Shown here: in pieces, positions 1 through 11,205 of the stretch
Position numbering within the stretch: position 1 is the stretch's first letter
Layout: every line of letters starts with the position of its first letter
Assembly (NCBI GenBank): GCA_019671135.1
Contig: JAHRHY010000004.1
Location: forward strand, 620,001-684,000
DNA length: 64,000 nucleotides
Source: Linnemannia hyalina
Lineage: Eukaryota > Mortierellomycota > Mortierellomycetes > Mortierellales > Mortierellaceae
Direction: 5' to 3'
Translations under genes and position numbers: made by a program
Notes under the pieces: generated by a model
The model's database searches: none
Told to the model about the DNA's origin: nothing
The model's input: only the letters and a program-made list of their open reading frames with translations

Positions 1-467
1 GAATACTGAACGCCGTCAAAACTTACGCTTCCTTTTGCGAGACCCCAGGGGCACGAGCATAAAACGATCCTTGGCAATTCAGATCCTGGTCCAACATATG
101 TAGTCCTCCAAAGGACTTGCTGTAGGCCTCAACTTCTTCCATGATCCCTACTTGCTCGAACAGATAGTTGATCTTGTTCAATGCAATCGCAGACCCGAGT
201 GGGCGCAGTGCCTTTGATTTTTCGAATATCTGTTATCAACGAATAATAAGTTCACGTCGAAGGTTAATCTTTCGCTTCACTCGCTCCGGAGGGAACACCT
301 TTGCTCTTTACAGTTACCAATTGACCATGCTCAGTGCCCGAGAAAACACTGTCGATTTTTGTTACCTGGTAAGGGATGTTGCCCTTCTCGCACAGCAAGC
401 CGAGCATGAGACCGCCCGTGCCAGCACCAACAATAAGAACCGTGGGGCCCGACTTCTTCTCCGCCAT
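1..467 (-). CDS. FAD-dependent monooxygenase, 5' part (runs off window)
   Basis: The protein begins with MAEKKSGPTVLIVGAGTGG, a Rossmann GxGxxG dinucleotide-binding motif near the N-terminus, as in FAD-binding (PHBH-type) monooxygenases. Exon 1 is 467-366. A GTAACA donor follows, and the acceptor ends in ACAG at 230. Exon 2 is 229-27 and continues in frame with IFEKSKALRPLGSAIALNK, which matches the family segment after the first beta strand (acidic residue, then PLGSA). A GTAAGT donor at 26 shows that the gene continues to the left. Family members hydroxylate or oxidise small aromatic or polyketide-like substrates using NAD(P)H and FAD; the substrate here cannot be inferred. The split at 365-230 is inferred from splice consensus and restored homology. 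Only about 100 residues are visible. Confidence 0.8.
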
Positions 468-839
468 AGTTTTTTCTCGGAATAACTTTTTTGTTGTCGT
501 AGAGAAGGGTTAGTTGCTGGTCTATTCGTTCCTGAATGAGCCCTTTTTCGGAATGAGTGATGGAGGGAAAGAGAGAGGCCGAGGAAGAAAGTTGTTGATT
601 CCGAGAGGGAATGAAAGAAACGAATGAGATGGAGGGAAGAAAGATGAAGAAGACGATGAGTGAGAAAAAAAGAGATGGAGAGAAGAAAGAAGCGGAGAGG
701 AGAGGCAGAGAAAGAGGAAAAAATAGAGACTGTACCCGTCTACCCCGTTTGATTAATTGCAGACAGTGTTGGGCTCAGTCAAGGTCAACAAGACATGTGT
801 ATGAGGTGATCAGGGTTCCACACGCCAAAAACGAGTTGT

Positions 840-877
840 TTTTGTTTGTTTGTTTGTTTGTTTGTTTGTTTGTTTGT
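840..877 (+). repeat. (TTTG)n microsatellite
   Basis: About nine uninterrupted TTTG units, ending in TGTGTG. Confidence 0.95.
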
Positions 878-1849
878 GTGTTCAACATTGAGAGGCGAAC
901 TGAACATAATTGATAGAAACTCAATTGCTATCGTATGCAGGATAATCCATCTATTGTGTTCTGTTGTAGTAACAGCAAGCCATGATGGTGCTATATGCGC
1001 ATTAGTGCGCAAATTAAAGGGGGATCAAATATAAATTACTGTACCGATAGATGCAAGGGATGCCACATCTGCAAGTGAATGCACGCAACAAATACTGAGG
1101 TCGAGGAAATGGAACTGAGAAATGAACATCGGTGCAGATAGTGAATGATGAGATTCTATTTGTGGTGCATTCTTCTGTCGCTCTCGACTATGTTCGTTCA
1201 TGTCCGCACCCGACCCATCAATCCGTACATCTGAACTGGAAGACAGATATCAATGGTTGCCAGTGGTTCAAATATTAACATACCTTGTAGAGTGGTTGTT
1301 GTTGTTACTGAAGACAGGACAGGCAGTGACAGCAAGTGATTCTTATGCTAGTTGATTTTCGTCATTGTCTCCGTTCGTATCCGTGAGTTCAAGCAGCCAA
1401 GTCGTGTTCATGAGTGACATTTTAAGATGATGCATTAGACCATTGTTGGCAAGCGCACGCCAAGAAAGTTGTTCTGCTAGAAAGACAGGCAGTGGCCGCA
1501 ATTCTGGAGACAGGCTAACGCAGCAAAAGTTACCTTTGAGCAGTACTATCATATAAATAGACCCAAAGTACTAAGTATATACCCACAACCAAAACACATT
1601 TCCCGAATGGACCACAGACACTGTCTCCTTTTCGTGGTTGCCGTAGGCGGCCTCAATAATAAACGATAGCCAAATGGCCACCTGTCACCTAGCTTCAACA
1701 CACCGCAGGTCAGTGACCGACACAAGGTCAGTGTCCGCCGTGCATGGCAAGAACCTCACGGTGCAGCGAGGCTATGTACTCGCTGACCATATTTTCACGC
1801 CACGATGGTGACCCAACCGCTCGAAAACAATACATCAGTATTCAGAGGG

Positions 1850-2425
1850 AGTAATCTCCGCAATCCACAAAGGACTGGGGATGCCTTCTGCTGCATTCGA
1901 TGTATCGTAGCAACCAATCCACTAGATACCTCCCTTACTTTCTTCCCCTCCTATTTTGATTGTTGAGGTGTGCTGACTGTTGAAGTGTGAATAGAAAAGG
2001 AAGCGTAGTTAACTCAACCTGCCTTTGTCCTCAGTTCTTATCCTTGTCCTTGTTCATGTCCGTTGCATCCTTCCGTATCGGTGAGGTGAGGAGTCATGTT
2101 GGAGGTATTCGACGGGGGATGAATTGCATAGGATATGAAACAAAGTCAGTTCATCGCCCAAAGGCTAGGACTGGTAACAAGAAGTCGTTCCCCAAGAAGT
2201 GAATACACACCTGTACTGAGAAGGACTGAGACAGCAATTGGTAAGATTCACAGCCAGCGGTGCCAACGCTAATTGGATCATCCCAACGCGGGGACCCACC
2301 ACCAAAATCTATTTGGCAGCATTCAGGAAGGGATAGTCTCCATGATCCATAAAGGGTTGTTGAAACCTTCCGCAGGTACCGGGCTGCCTTGATAACTCCA
2401 TTCCACCAGATATCTTCCCATATGC
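1850..2425 (+). repeat. Diverged direct duplication (about 1850-1935 and 2325-2425)
   Basis: Both segments share blocks such as CTCC-AT-CC-AAAGG followed by CCTTC-GC and a common CCAC-AGATA-CT block, in the same orientation about 480 bp apart. They read as an old tandem duplication. No coding potential was recognised. Confidence 0.4.
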
Positions 2426-3061
2426 CGTGTATTCCTCTAGAATATTGAGTAGAAATTAATTCAGTCACTAAGCGCGGCTATCTCCAAGAGCTGGAATAAT
2501 CTTCAGAGAAGGCGATGAGTGGCCGAGTCTGGTCGAACGACATGCTCCTCTAAAGGCCGGTGTAGAGCAATGCTGTCAGAACCAAACCCTCAGATTCTCA
2601 TTTATGAACAGGCGTTGTGTTTCCTGTAGATCCATTCCTTTTTTCATAAGCAATGTACATGTGTACCCTCAACAGCCGAAGAACAAACTATTTTCGATCT
2701 CAATCACACATTTCAGTTGGCACTTTGATCGAAGATCCTTCTCCCTTGACTGTATTGGGATAAAGGAGAAGCTGAAAGGGCAAAAAAAATACGGCTACTT
2801 CAACGATAGATAAATAGGACTCAAAAGTTAAAATAAAGTCTCTGTCCTTCTTGATTGTGTTAGCACTGGGCTCTCGGATGAGTGAAATACAAAGGCGTGA
2901 AGCTTTCCCCGTCCTTCTATCTCTGTCCGTTGTCTTTTCTTTTTTCTTCTTTTTTTTTGGATCATTTGCATTCCATCATCTGCGTTGCATTCACAATCGC
3001 CCATTCAACACTCTCGCCAAAGAACATCACCGCCACCACCACCATCCAGATCAGCGAAGCA

Positions 3062-5143
3062 GGAGTCCTCAACATCCTCTGCGTTACAACAGACCCAAAC
3101 GCAGCGACGTTTTTCGGCTTTGCATACGCCGATGATTACAGCACCATCACCACCAATCCCCAACTCGCAGTACGGGTCCGGTCCAACACCAACCCATCCT
3201 CCGAAGGCGACTTCACCTGGTCTGTTGTATCAAAGTTAGATGGCTCAAAACTGAACGGTTACCCCGACGCAGTGAACGGCGTTGATTACTCGCGCGCCAT
3301 AAACGCAGAGCTCGTCGTTACAGTGTTTGGTCGACACGCACCACACACCTCCCTATACCGGCACCGAGGTCCCCTTCAGGATTCGATACAGTCCTACAGG
3401 AACAACGGAGCCCGGGTTCGGATACACTGGACTTGGCGCATGGACGAATATTTCTTTATCCTAGGGGTTCAATTGGTCAGGATCTTTTAACAGACGCGCT
3501 CTAGGGCATGTCGGTAGCGGTGCGGCTGCGATACTCGTCCATGCGTCAATCTCCGAGACGAGCAATAGCACTACCTTGGCGACTGTCAACGAATCTACAA
3601 TGACCCTCGCGCCAGCTGCTGTCTGGAACACGTTATGTTCAGCAGTTGTATTCAACTTTGTAAATAATGTACTCTACCACTGCACTTGCTCGCATATTTT
3701 GTACGCAAATTGACCAAAACTTTCTTTGCTTTTTGTAGAACGCCTCAATTCACGGGACATCAGTACAAGCGCTGACAATTGGGAACAATTATCTCTACAC
3801 ATATGGTTTGGGACTCGGCAATACAATCCCGCCTTTTCTGTCAGGATTATCTCTTGCCACTATTAGTCAAACGATACCTTTTAGCACATCTTACAACACC
3901 TCTAGCACCACTCCGATTATCTATGGCAGCACACCCTGCTTAAAGTCTCCGACACCGATCGTCTACGCCAGCCATGGCTCCCTGACGCTGATCTGCGGGA
4001 ATGAAGTAAGAGGAAGAAGAATTAGGCATAGTTGTGTCTTTGGAACGAGATGTACTTTTTACTATTGCACATCGTGTCCGCTTCCTAACTCTGTGCACTC
4101 ATCCCCTTGCTTCACTTGCTTTAGATCCATAGACCTGACAAGAGCGCATTCTATACGCTTTCAGCTCCCAGCACCTCCATTATCTTGGGCCCGGTCGTGG
4201 AGTTTGACGCTGATGTCATTGAAATGGAATACTTTGTACCCATCGGCCCCAGATCTGGAGCCTCAACTTTTGGATTGATCAAGAAATACAACGATATGTT
4301 TGCCTTTGATAATGATGACGATCTCCGATACACGCATCTGATCAAGGATATCAAAGTCTCAGACACTTCAACCAGCAACCTATATCCTGTCTTGCCATCA
4401 GATCCACCTTCAGAGGGACAACACTATCGGCAGGAGGCATCGTCGGGATTGCTGCTGGAGTTGCTGTTGTCCTTGCTGGAATCGTTTTTCTATTGGTCGG
4501 GAGGTATCGCAACCGCAGGAGGAACAAGGATATTATCGCCATTTCGATCCTCGACAAGGAAAAAATCGCTTCTGACGAGGACAACAACAGCAGCATCTCT
4601 TCCAAAAAGATCGGCGATGAGGGCGACGGCCCTACTCCTTTATTCCTCGAAGGAAAGTACCCCGACAGCAGTCACAGAGAAAGACGAGCACCATCATACA
4701 CCGACAATCTTCCCATGGCGCCCACCACACCCGTGCCAGAACGCCTGCAGGATCAATTAAAAGAGCTCCAGGCCGAGATGCAAGCCCTTCAGGACCGGAC
4801 CTCACAAACAACTCAATTTTCCAGTCATCCCCGACCGAATTTCGTCACGACCATCTCCTACGACAGGGCGCCAGCAACAGCAACAACAACAACACCTGAT
4901 CCCTCCGAACCACAGACAAGAGTTTTGACAACATTGAAAGGACCTTGAGAACCAGCACCATTTGTCCCACCTGCTGGGTCGTCCACTAGCATGGACTTGC
5001 ACTCGCCCAGCGCCCCTCCCTACTCCAGTGTCGTTGCTCAATTATCACCGTCGTCACAGGACTCGCCAAATCTTATACCTCAGGATAGCGATGATTCGCC
5101 ACCACCATCGCCGACAATTCCCTCCTCCCATGACCATACATAA
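3062..5143 (+). pseudogene. Broken single-pass membrane protein (family copy a)
   Basis: This is a decayed three-exon paralogue of the intact gene at 27600-29776. The conserved opening (GVLNILCVTTDP, then FFGFAYADDY) lacks its ATG: the codon at the family start position reads GCA, and the only upstream in-frame starts are non-ATG. Exon 1 (3062 to about 3640) has a one-base frameshift near 3350 and a TAG at 3462-3464, and its donor is not consensus. Exon 2 is 3739-4005 (acceptor TTTGTAG, donor GTAAGA). Exon 3 begins at 4125 and codes for FVPIGPRSGASTFGLIKKY. It then frameshifts near 4415 into a transmembrane segment (GIAAGVAVVLAGIVFLLV) and a cytoplasmic tail with LPMAPTTPVP and QFSSHPRPN. A premature stop at 4946-4948 separates the last tail piece, whose frame ends at 5143. 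The number of lesions rules out a functional product. Confidence 0.8.
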
Positions 5144-6394
5144 CTGCAGTTCTTGAGCGATAGATGGAGATCGCCTTATACCCAACAATAGCTCACACCA
5201 CTACATCATTACTTTTTTTACTCCAAAGGCGTTTGTTACGAGCATTAATTTACACTTTGAAAGAGAAGCCTAAAGAGGTAGCCGAAGGAGCTAACAAAAG
5301 CAAATGTGGTGAAATGTGGAAGGAAAAGAAGTGCTTTATTGGCGACACAACGATCTCTTAACTTGGCAACAAGTCCTGCACCATACTCCTCAACAAATAT
5401 CCTTGGTATTCATCTCGCCTACTAAGACATAGGTTGTTGTGATATCGACGATGGCAGGTTCTCTCTCAGTGAGAAAATCAAGGGGTCTGTTTTATTTTCC
5501 TTCTTTGCCTTGCCTTTTTTTTGCGAGTCATTGATACATTGTGAGCTGTTGGATGTGACTAATGTCTGAGAGGACCCAGTGTCTGCATTAGGTCTGGTAG
5601 TGCGAGGTATCGTGAATGACGGCGGTAGTTGTGGCGAAGTAACGCGTGCGTTCGAATGATCAACAACGTCTGCGGATGGTGCAACTGCGCTAAATAATGC
5701 CGCACGGTACACCATGTGAAAAGTACCCCTCGTCCTAAAAAGAAAAAAAAATACTTGTTGAAGAGATTGAAGACCAAACATCTATAGAAGAGATAAAGAG
5801 ATGAGGCGCAACATTCATTCACACAGCTGTACCACGGTTCAAATTGCTACCGTCAGTCGCTACAGCGCCGAGGGATCGGGCTTGGCATCGAGACCGCTTA
5901 CACCCCTGGCAATATCGGTTATGTGGTAAGAAAAGCACCCATTCATGATTTTCTTATGCCAAAAAAAACGTATGAATCATATTTGCCATAGACACCGGCC
6001 GCCACCATGCGTTTCTTGCAAGCATGACACAGTTAGCGTGGCACTCTTCATGGATATTTTCTTTTCTGCAAAGAAAGAATTGATGGTGTGCACATTGGCC
6101 TTTCGACCTTGTCAATATAGTTTCATAGTCCTCTTTTTTTTGCTGTCCCGGCGAATACAAGCACATGGACGAATGTAATTTTGCCCTGGTGCACCATTAC
6201 CTATCGTTGATGTGATGCGGCCTGTCTTTTTTTTACTCGGCTACTCTTTCTCTGATCTGTCGCGGGATACTGGGGCGAGTGTGTTTTCCCAGCCCTCCTT
6301 GCTTGTGGATGTGACCACATATATTTCAGATTCAGGAAGGCAGCGCCATCATCCTTCTTCGCAAACATCTTCAGCGCAATCCATATTGCAGCTA
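5144..6394. other. Intergenic, no supported gene
   Basis: I see no gene here. One frame (about 5819-5935) reads LYHGSNC...GLGIETAYTPGNIGYV followed by a GTAAGA donor and could be an isolated exon remnant, but I do not recognise it and find no partner exon. A dispersed repeat starts at 6179. Confidence 0.4.
6179..6335 (+). repeat. Dispersed repeat, copy 1 (partner 34989-35143)
   Basis: The stretch starting TTGCCCTGGTGCACCATTA and including GCTGGGGCGAGTGTG-type text recurs at 34989-35143 in the same orientation with scattered substitutions. The end of this copy lies close to the MITE. Element class unknown. Confidence 0.75.
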
Positions 6395-6613
6395 CAGTCA
6401 AACCTCCCCTATAGCATATCCTTGGGCTGCAAGTAAAAGTATGCTATAGGAGAGGTTATGCTATTAAGAAGGTGTGCTACACCCATGTAACGTAGTAGGG
6501 GTGATTCAGGATCATGGACCCAAACCTTATTTTCCCGAAAAAAATATGCAATAGGAGAGGGAATAGCATATGAATATGCTATAGGGGATTATGCTATAGG
6601 GGAGGTTTGACTG
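6395..6613. mobile_element. MITE with pogo/mariner-type TIRs and TA target duplication
   Basis: The element is 219 bp. Its ends are perfect inverted repeats of about 24 bp, beginning CAGTCAAACCTCCCC and ending with the complement GGGGAGGTTTGACTG. It is flanked by TA on both sides (6393-6394 and 6614-6615), the duplication expected for Tc1/mariner/pogo elements. Internal copies of TATGCTATAGG repeat the TIR text. It has no coding capacity, so it would need a transposase supplied in trans. Confidence 0.9.
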
Positions 6614-6669
6614 TAAAATGATATTGCGTCTGGGTCGGTTGAAATGCAAAGAAGATCGGGGATGACCAT
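6614..6669 (-). pseudogene. Membrane-protein family stub (copy g), cut by the MITE
   Basis: From an ATG at 6669 the minus strand reads MVIPDLLCISTDPDAISFY, the family N-terminus (compare MGVLDIVCLTTDP in the intact copy). It stops exactly at the TA where the MITE is inserted. Nothing that continues the gene is found on the far side of the MITE. Upstream DNA (to about 7070) is shared with copy f at 39690-40130. Confidence 0.75.
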
Positions 6670-7310
6670 TATTGCAGGTGTCAGAGTATCCACTCTGATA
6701 TGTGTGGGAGTTTTGAACCCCGGGTTCGAAGAGAGAGCAGGGGGAGAGTTGCTATGAGATGGGAAGGCGCTAACTGGTTCTTCCTCCTCCCTTCTGGAGG
6801 ACCTGGTGTCGGCTCCAGGGGTTTGGGTCACTTCGTTGATGGCTTGGTTTGACAAGCTGTTGCGTTGTTGGTATTTGTGGGCGTCACTTTTTTGTATATG
6901 TATCTCTTCTGTTTGTGTTGTAGTTGCAGTTATGGTTGATAGAGTGGTGATGAAATGAAATGAATGAGGGATAGATATTGTGTGTCGCTATTGATAGTTC
7001 TGTCTCTGTTGTGGATGTCGCTATTGTTGTTGTCGCTGTTGTTGTCGTTGTTATCGCTGGTGAACCCATGAAGCCTGCACGAAAGAAGGAAAGAAGGTTG
7101 ATATTTAAGTAATATCCATCACGCTCATACTTTATCTGTTGTGGTGTTTGCTTACCTGCACGAAATATGGAGGAAAGGTTACTTTCCTCTCTCGCGTACA
7201 GGCTCTCTTTTTGTTAGAACTTAAAAGTTAGAAGAGACTCTACTTAAGGGATGGTAGACGAGGCCACAAGTTCATGGGATCGAACCCCGCCATGACCACC
7301 AAGTTCCATA
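6614..7310. repeat. Segmental duplication, copy 1 (partner 39690-41435)
   Basis: The family stub, its 5' flank and the following DNA up to GACCACCAAGTTCCAT recur at 39690-40237, 40657-40748 and 41400-41435. The second copy is interrupted by two insertions, so this copy serves as the empty-site reference. Confidence 0.8.
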
Positions 7311-7856
7311 TCCTTCCCTTGATGATCAAGTAATGGTTGACTAAGCAATAGGATCCTAGAAACCCCAGAAGCCGTTCCGGCTTCCTTCACGCACATATAA
7401 AAGTCATAGTCTGTACCCAGTTAAGTCTTCAGTTCATAACTCATTTCTTTATTAAAAACACTTAAAAAGCACACTCGCTCCTCGTTCCCTCGTCCCCTCG
7501 TCTTTCTATAGTCCCACACCCTCGTCTTGTTGCAGCAGGTAATGCCTTTTTTTTTTTTTTTTTTTTTTGGGATGATTGCAAAGATTGGGCGAGAATGAGA
7601 AAGATGTGACATTTGGACAAAGGAAAAGGAAAAGAAATAGGGCGAACATTTATGTCGACATTATCGTTCATAATCAAAACAACCCGACACTCCCTCAGAA
7701 GGTGGAAAGAAGCCCCAAACCATTTTCCCATGGAAACAAAACCTTACAATGTTCCTTTGGAACAACTGGAATGTGGCTATGCAAAGTGAGCAAACGTAAA
7801 GCATCCGACCCACAGACATTGTCCGATACTCTAATTTTTTTCGAATTGGCCCTTCC
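7311..7856. other. Intergenic, no supported gene
   Basis: Contains a poly-T run at about 7547-7568 and one long plus-strand frame (7576-7887) that lacks homology and splice partners. No gene is supported. Confidence 0.5.
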
Positions 7857-7955
7857 TAACTGGCTTGAGGCAGCCAAGCGTTCATAGCGACGTTGCCTAT
7901 CAATCCTTCGATGTCGGCTCTTTCAATCCTTGCTTCGTCAGAATTCGAGGTCGCG
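7857..7955 (+). pseudogene. 28S (LSU) rRNA-derived fragment, copy 1
   Basis: The sequence starts TAACTGGCTTG-GGCAG and contains CAAGCGTTCATAGCGACGTT, then CCTTCGATGTCGGCTCTT and CAGAATTCG in the correct order and spacing. This is the conserved 28S segment near the peptidyl-transferase ring (about helices 89-93), known from eukaryotic LSU rRNA. Only about 100 nt are present and they carry substitutions, so it is not a functional rRNA gene. It lies about 140 bp 3' of the ATPase gene at 8092-9501. Confidence 0.75.
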
Positions 7956-8091
7956 TTGTCGATGCTTTGTTCGTTTGTAATATTTTTTTTATATCCTACT
8001 TAATTGATGGTCTGCACAACTATCATAGCATGAAAGATTGACGTTGATTGAAGGTTTATCGCAGTTGGAAGAATAAACACATCTCCATCTA

Positions 8092-9501
8092 TCACTCGCA
8101 GGGATACAAGACTTCCTCCCTAGACTCCAACAGTTCATCACCGACCATGCGTCTTCTGCGGATATGGATCGGTTTCCCCTGCATGATGCGGGTGACATTT
8201 TCGGCGACGTCTTCGATAAAAGAATACTCGAGTCCCTCTGATGACCTCGTGATATTAATCACTATATCGAAAATCGGACGTGAAGTACGCTGGGTGACGA
8301 CCTTTTTTCCGTCAACCGCTACCCGGTCCGAAACGAGAGCTTGTGTCGACCCTCCGAGCGCCTTGTTCAGCATCGGGTTGAACACAAGGTCCTGGATGTT
8401 TCCGTGGACAGAGGCAACCATCTGGATGGACCTCAGTGCGATGGTCTGGCATACTTCCACCTCGTTCTTTGTGTTCAGCTCATCGATTGCAATAACGTCG
8501 GGCGAATGGTTCCTCACACAGTCGAGAAGAGTCATGTACTGTTTGGCAGGGTCTACTGGCCGGAAGACTCGTGAGGTGCCTACAATATGGCTCCTGTTTC
8601 CTGTTTCTCCGCACACTTCGCCGGACGTGTCGATCAAGCACAGACATTTGCCGCGGGAGAGATACTTGCAGATCTCACGAAGGGTCGTCGTTTTCCCAAC
8701 GTTAGGGGAGCCGCACAGAAGCACGTTCTTTTGCTCTACGAGTCCCTCGAATATGGGCAAGAGTCCTGACACACTCCGACCGACTCTGATGGTGATGCCC
8801 TTGATGGAACCGTCATACGTCACTGCTGCCAATCGATGGAGGGTCTGTCCGAAGATCACACGGTTGTTTTGGCTGAAATCAGGTTCACCTCCTGGCAGCT
8901 GTTCCAATATAGTGGATACATCGGAATGCTCGATTACTTTGTTGTACTGAACGCACTCCCCACTGGTCTTGACGGACATCTTGGACCCCACATCGAGAAA
9001 AATATCCGTCACCGCGGTGTCATCCAAATCGAGATACCCGGTTGCAATGTCGCCGAGAATATCAATAATCGCCTCTGTGTCACAGTCGACAGACAGAGGA
9101 GGAACTGACGTTGTGGCGTTTGTGGTCTTGCCAGCCGCGAGGTGTGCGGCGGAGGGAGGAGCTGGCTTTGTGACGTTTGTGACCTGAAAAGCGACGGATT
9201 TGACGGCCGAAGGAGGAAATGCTGTTTCTTGGAGGTACTTTGTAGCCATGTGAAGAGGAGGACGGGGCGGATCAACTGCCGCTGCTGTGAATGTGCTCCT
9301 TGTGAGCACCACCCTGGTGTTTTTTTCCACCAGCGTGAGATAGTCTGTGGACTCAACGATCCGCGTGAGATTGGAGCGAGTGATGACGTTTCGCTCCTGG
9401 AGTGCCTTGATGAACAGAGAAACGTGGACCGTGCTACTGTCCACGAAACATGCTCTGGTTGCGGCTTGGATTGCGGCTTTCTCCATTTTTGCGCTGGTCA
9501 T
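8092..9501 (-). CDS. SpoIIIAA/Ycf45-like P-loop ATPase
   Basis: Single-exon ORF of 469 residues from an ATG. Residues about 230-430 carry an ITIRVGRSVSG-type lead-in and a Walker A motif GSPNVGKTT near 264-272, followed by LREICKYL. Then come LCLIDTSGEVCGE, a Walker B-like DVIAIDEL near 337, and MVASVHGNIQDLVFNPML with an ALGG motif. The order and wording match the SpoIIIAA/Ycf45 AAA ATPase family of sporulating bacteria, cyanobacteria and plastids. The N-terminal 110 residues look like a small helical (winged-helix-like) domain, and a low-complexity Pro/Ala/Thr linker follows. The cellular role is unknown. No membrane segment or clear targeting peptide is visible. Both nucleotide-binding motifs are intact and the frame is uninterrupted, which suggests a functional gene. 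Whether it is ancient or horizontally acquired cannot be decided here. Confidence 0.75.
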   Translation of the reverse strand: MTSAKMEKAAIQAATRACFVDSSTVHVSLFIKALQERNVITRSNLTRIVESTDYLTLVEKNTRVVLTRSTFTAAAVDPPRPPLHMATKYLQETAFPPSAVKSVAFQVTNVTKPAPPSAAHLAAGKTTNATTSVPPLSVDCDTEAIIDILGDIATGYLDLDDTAVTDIFLDVGSKMSVKTSGECVQYNKVIEHSDVSTILEQLPGGEPDFSQNNRVIFGQTLHRLAAVTYDGSIKGITIRVGRSVSGLLPIFEGLVEQKNVLLCGSPNVGKTTTLREICKYLSRGKCLCLIDTSGEVCGETGNRSHIVGTSRVFRPVDPAKQYMTLLDCVRNHSPDVIAIDELNTKNEVEVCQTIALRSIQMVASVHGNIQDLVFNPMLNKALGGSTQALVSDRVAVDGKKVVTQRTSRPIFDIVINITRSSEGLEYSFIEDVAENVTRIMQGKPIHIRRRRMVGDELLESREEVLYPCE

Positions 9502-10629
9502 GGTTTCGCGTCAGAGGATGGTGGATATGTTGGAATGTAGAGTGTAAAAAAAAATGTGTCACAGTCTTAAAGCGAGAGGTTTAATAGTCAAAAGCGAAGG
9601 ATAAAGGAACGAGCAAGTGAGGCAAATGGAGAAACAAAGGAAGTGCAAGGGAAGTGCAAGGGAAGTGCAAGGGAGATTGGGAAAGAGGTAAAAACGGATC
9701 CTGTTTAATGTACAAGGAAGGAGCGATATTTATAGGTCCCAGTTTCCAATGGTGGCGAGTGCAAATGTTGATATTGATCGATTGTGCCAAGAGGACATGA
9801 GGTCATGGGATTATCAAAAAAGACGGGAAGGTGTAAAGGTAGATGCATACAAAAAGGCTTGGGAGTCGATGGGGGAAAAAAAAGGCAAAGAGCAAAGAAT
9901 CAACACATGAAACAGATGTGAAAAAGTGATAACATCAGAGGTATGTAAACAAAAGATACGAAAGGCGCAAAAACATGAGGCGGAGGCTTGCATGCAGTTG
10001 CAATGTACAAATGCCATGAGTGAGGGAGTCGATTTATGCATTGTGCATAGGACGTGGGAACATGGAGAGTGGTATTCATGCATCTTGCATAGGACATGGT
10101 CATTTAAGGGGCGCACATCTTTGGGTTTGGTTGTCCACCTGTTTGCAACACCTTTTCACCAACTTTAATTCAACGGGGTATTGTAAGCAATAGAGTAGCC
10201 TTGTTGCTACGACCTGCTGAGATTAAGCCTATCGCTTCAGATTTGTTCGAAGAAAGGTGTGCACAGCGCATGAAAAAGAAAGGGAAGTGTTTTTTCAAAG
10301 GGGAAGAAGTCAGGAGTTGAGACGCCTGGCATGATTCTATTCGCCATTTTCTGACTCATCTTCCCTTTTTATCGTTTTCTCTCAATATATCCGCATCCTT
10401 CTACTCATTCTTATCTTCCCCTTTTGAGCCTTTTCAAATCCCTCTTTATAATCATTAGCACACTCTACTTACTTGTTTTTTCTATGAAGAAGTTTTATCA
10501 CCATTCTCTCAATTGCATTTTCGGCGATGTTGGTTAGTGCGCAAGAAAATGGCGAAGTTCGCCAATTGCGTGTTGGACCAAATCGCATTCAACGACGCAA
10601 TGTGTGTGTGACGGTCGTTACATCATTCG
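9502..10629. other. Intergenic with short tandem repeats
   Basis: Holds three tandem copies of GGAAGTGCAA (about 9638-9673). It also has two copies, about 46 bp apart, of a 23-bp block of the type ATGCAT-TGCATAGGAC-TGG (about 10035-10098). No gene is supported. Confidence 0.6.
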
Positions 10630-10696
10630 GTGTGTCGAAATGGAGGGAACCTCGGGAGACTGCTACATGATTGGTGCCTATCCCGACAAACCTCGC

Positions 10697-10864
10697 CAGC
10701 CAACACATGCAGCCGCCTTTGTTTTCATCAGTGTCTTGACGAAACGATGCACACTGGTGATGGTTGCCGAACTATTTGCAGCCGTGATAGACCTTGCCTC
10801 AAGCAAGCCAACACGTGCTACCGTATTTGTTTTGATCAATGTCTCAGCGAAACAACGTTTGGCT
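10697..10864 (+). repeat. Diverged tandem duplication with Cys-rich coding look
   Basis: Two copies (10697-10758 and 10805-10864) share AGCCAACAC-TGC-CCG and TTTGTTTT-ATCA-TGTC. In one frame they read ANTCSRLCFHQCLDET and ANTCYRICFDQCLSET, so spacing and cysteines are conserved. No start, stop or splice context supports a gene; this may be a relic of a repeat protein. Confidence 0.45.
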
Positions 10865-10977
10865 GCTATAAGCCAGTTCCCAGGCACGCTCCACAGACCG
10901 TTCAGGTACTGCTGGGTAGGAGACTCTATCCAACGGTTAAACACGAAAGGTGGGCGCGAGCTCACGCCTAGAATACC

Positions 10978-11205
10978 CTGTTCTTTTTTCATACGCTGTG
11001 CACACCTTTCTTTCTCTTACTACCTTCGCCCTCACACGCTCCCACGCCCCCTTTCTTTTTACTACCCACGCCCTCGCGCACTCCCATGTCCCTGATCTTT
11101 TTCTTTCTCTTACTGCCCACACCCTCACATGCTCCCATGCCCCTATTCTTTTTCATGCGCTGTGCACACCTTTCTTTCCCCTATTACCCTCGCCCTCGCC
11201 CTTTT
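10978..11205 (+). repeat. Pyrimidine-rich tandem repeat, about 55-bp unit
   Basis: About four units of the type CTGTGCACACCTTTCTTT - ACTACC - GCCCTCACACGCTCCCA, varying between units. The first and last units share the fullest text. Non-coding in appearance. Confidence 0.7.

Larger units (their letters stand above)
486..3061. other. Intergenic, repeat-containing, no supported gene
   Basis: No open frame here has family resemblance or a convincing exon chain. The stretch holds a purine-rich tract (about 600-730), a TTTG microsatellite, and two diverged copies of a roughly 90-bp segment near 1850 and 2325. The short frames present lack ATG starts or homology. Confidence 0.5.

Noticed and set aside
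7255..7315. tRNA-like B-box text (GGGGTTCGATCCC on the minus strand), possible tRNA or SINE
   Set aside because: The flanking arms do not fold into a tRNA; only three T-stem pairs form and no acceptor stem exists. It is reported only as part of the duplicated segment.
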